5,401 nt of DNA from assembly GCA_028714995.1 (NCBI GenBank), contig JAQTLI010000235.1:1-5401 (forward strand), read 5' to 3'. Of the stretch, positions 3,643-5,401 are shown piece after piece (the first letter of the stretch is position 1; each line of letters starts with the position of its first letter). The position numbers and the translations under genes are program-made. The notes beneath the pieces are model-generated. The model ran no database searches. It saw only the letters and a list, made by a program, of their open reading frames with translations, and was not told the DNA's origin. This DNA is from Methylobacter sp. GTDB lineage: Bacteria; Pseudomonadota; Gammaproteobacteria; Methylococcales; Methylomonadaceae.

Positions 3643-5401
3643 GCTGCCGATGGATTGACGTGCTTCGCATATCAGGTCTGGCGCTGGTTTATACGGTATT
3701 GGCGAAAATAGTGCTGACATTCGCGATAACCTACGGCACTGTTACCATCTTCTGGATACCAGGCGGCGTGGCGTTAGCGGCTTTTTTGCTATGGGGTAAG
3801 AAACTTTGGCCTGGTGTATTCTTGGGAGCCTTCGCGGCGGGCATCATGGTGGGTGACCAGTTCTGGGTTTCTTTGCTGATAGCTGTGGGTAACACCTTGG
3901 AAAGTCTGTTCGCCGCTTGGTTGCTGTCACGTCTGAGTGGTTTTGATGCCGAACTGAACAATCTAAGAAATCTTATGGACTTGGTGTTAGTGGGTTTATC
4001 AAGCGCTTGGATCAGTGCCGTGATCGGTCCATTGACCTTATGGGCAGCCGGTTTTTTAACCCAACAAATTCTTTTCAACTGTATCTTTCGGTGGTGGCAG
4101 GGCGACACCTTGGGAATTATCCTGACCACACCACTAATCTTGACGTGGCAGCGTTTACCTTATAACTGGCTACAACGCTGGCGTGTCCTCGAAACCGTTA
4201 GCCTGTTTTTGTTAACGTTCCTTGTCGGCCAGATAGTCTTTTTTGACTGGTTTCATGCCAGTCTTGGTCATTTAGCCCAAAGCTATTGGTTATTTCTGTT
4301 TGTAGTTTGGGCGGCATTGCGTTATGGAAAACATGGGGTTTCTTTAATCGTCGCTCTGGTGGCTCTTCAGGCATTTGAAGGGGCAAGACGCGGCGAAGGT
4401 TTTTTTGCCAATGATATGGCTGAAACGGGATTACAAAATTATTGGTTTTATATTCTGATTATTACCACTGTCGGTATTTTTCTGGCATTAACCGTTGATG
4501 GTCTCCAACGGGCCAAGCAACAACTGAGCGAAAAATCCGAGGAATTGGACAATTATTTCAACAACGCGCTGGACTTGTTTTGCATCGCCGATAGCCGCGG
4601 TTATTTCCGCAAGGTCAATCCCCAGTGGCAGCAAATCCTTGGTTACCCATTAACTGAATTGCTGGATCAGCATTTTGTGGATTTTGTTCATCCCGATGAT
4701 CACCAGTCAACCCTGGAGGCATTGGCTTATTTGAGAACACAGCAACCGATGTTGAATTTCGTCAACCGTTACCGCCATCAAGATGGATCTTACCGCTGGA
4801 TTGAATGGCGAGCATTGCCAAAGAACGAACTGATCTACGTTGCCGCTTGTGATATAACCGAGCGCAAGCAAGCTGAAGAGATCCTGCGTGATAGTGAAAT
4901 CCGTTACCGCCATATGTTCCTGGCCAACCCACATCCAATGTGGCTCTATGATGTGGCTACGCTGCGATTTCTTGCGGTGAACGATGCCGCGATAGCCCAT
5001 TACGGCTATAGTGAGGCCGAATTTCTTGCACTGACGATTGCCGATATTCACCCTTTCGCTGATGTACCTCGGCTGCTCGATCAGATCAGGCACCTCGAAA
5101 GCTATGCAGATTACTCTGAGAGTGAGTGGCGTCATCGAAAAAAAGATGGAACGCTGATCGAGGTTGAGATCAGTTCGAATGAGTTAGAATACGAGGGACG
5201 GCGTGCAAGGGTCGTGATGGGGAACGACATCAGCGAACGCAAGCAAGCCGAACAGACGCTATTGGAAGCCAAACGTCTGGCTGAAGAAAGCACTCGTCTA
5301 AAATCCGAGTTTCTTGCCAACATGAGCCATGAAATTCGAACCCCGATGAACGCCATCATGGGCATGAATCATTTGGCTCTGCAAACCGATTTGACGGCAA
5401 A
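3627..5401 (+). CDS. Membrane-bound sensor histidine kinase (MASE1-PAS-PAS-HisKA), 3' end outside window
   Basis: 591 residues are present and the gene continues past the right edge. Residues about 10-295 form a MASE1-type sensory domain with roughly eight hydrophobic helices; recognisable pieces are TVTIFWIPGGVALAAFLLWG, SSAWISAVIGPLTLWAAG, WWQGDTLGIILTTPLI and WAALRYGKHGVSLIVAL. A short coiled linker (KQQLSEKSEELDNYF) leads to PAS 1 (about 305-415, ending DITERKQAEE) and PAS 2 (about 425-540, ending NDISERKQAEQ). The HisKA dimerisation helix follows, with the H-box FLANMSHEIRTPMNAIMGM; His568 is the expected phosphorylation site. The ATPase domain, and any receiver or Hpt domain, lies outside. 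The H-box is of the hybrid-kinase type, so a receiver is likely but not visible. The signal is unknown. I chose ATG 3627 (GAAGA seven bases upstream); ATG 3606 is in frame but has no ribosome binding site. Confidence 0.95.
   Translation, partial: MKYLSSCRWIDVLRISGLALVYTVLAKIVLTFAITYGTVTIFWIPGGVALAAFLLWGKKLWPGVFLGAFAAGIMVGDQFWVSLLIAVGNTLESLFAAWLLSRLSGFDAELNNLRNLMDLVLVGLSSAWISAVIGPLTLWAAGFLTQQILFNCIFRWWQGDTLGIILTTPLILTWQRLPYNWLQRWRVLETVSLFLLTFLVGQIVFFDWFHASLGHLAQSYWLFLFVVWAALRYGKHGVSLIVALVALQAFEGARRGEGFFANDMAETGLQNYWFYILIITTVGIFLALTVDGLQRAKQQLSEKSEELDNYFNNALDLFCIADSRGYFRKVNPQWQQILGYPLTELLDQHFVDFVHPDDHQSTLEALAYLRTQQPMLNFVNRYRHQDGSYRWIEWRALPKNELIYVAACDITERKQAEEILRDSEIRYRHMFLANPHPMWLYDVATLRFLAVNDAAIAHYGYSEAEFLALTIADIHPFADVPRLLDQIRHLESYADYSESEWRHRKKDGTLIEVEISSNELEYEGRRARVVMGNDISERKQAEQTLLEAKRLAEESTRLKSEFLANMSHEIRTPMNAIMGMNHLALQTDLTA

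Noticed and set aside
3731..4386. Minus-strand ORFs opposite the sensor kinase
   Set aside because: They are shadows of a clear MASE1 coding sequence and have Pro/Lys/Asn-rich compositions without family features.
1..5401. tRNA, rRNA, CRISPR array or transposase
   Set aside because: Scanned both strands by eye; no cloverleaf-like segment, no regularly spaced repeats and no transposase or integrase motifs were seen.

Overview
The window looks like chromosomal DNA of a Gram-negative proteobacterium. The evidence is a lipoprotein signal with a classical lipobox, a MASE1/PAS/histidine-kinase sensor and moderate base composition. A gammaproteobacterium of the methanotroph type (Methylococcales-like) would fit, but that is an inference from the style of the genes, not something the sequence proves.

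Layout: the left 2.5 kb is a run of genes all on the minus strand. In transcription order they are a tiny exported protein whose frame is broken or shifted (2502 to 2312), a four-helix membrane protein of unknown function (2297 to 1770), a SpoIIAA/STAS-like cytosolic protein (1722 to 1363), a DUF4239 'bestrophin-like' membrane protein (1242 to 466) and a YSC84/SYLF-type lipoprotein that runs off the left edge (368 to 1). Gaps are 14 to 120 bases with no convincing terminator between genes, so an operon or two overlapping transcripts is plausible. Most products are membrane or envelope proteins, suggesting an envelope or lipid-related stress cluster.

The middle (2.6 to 3.2 kb), also minus strand, is a decay zone. 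It holds the N-terminal remnant of a patatin-like phospholipase lipoprotein, with an in-frame TAA in its signal peptide and loss of the whole catalytic domain. It also holds a small ORF with a good ribosome binding site that is frameshifted near its start. Three disrupted reading frames within 0.9 kb, next to intact genes, are the most unusual feature of the window.

From 3.2 to 3.6 kb lies an AT-rich divergent intergenic region. It holds a candidate plus-strand promoter, a 13-base direct repeat of the sensor gene's start region, and a hairpin followed by eight Ts when read on the minus strand. The last looks like an intrinsic terminator for a short transcript antisense to the sensor gene's leader.

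The right 1.8 kb is the 5' part of a large membrane sensor histidine kinase (MASE1, two PAS domains, HisKA with the H-box), cut by the window edge.
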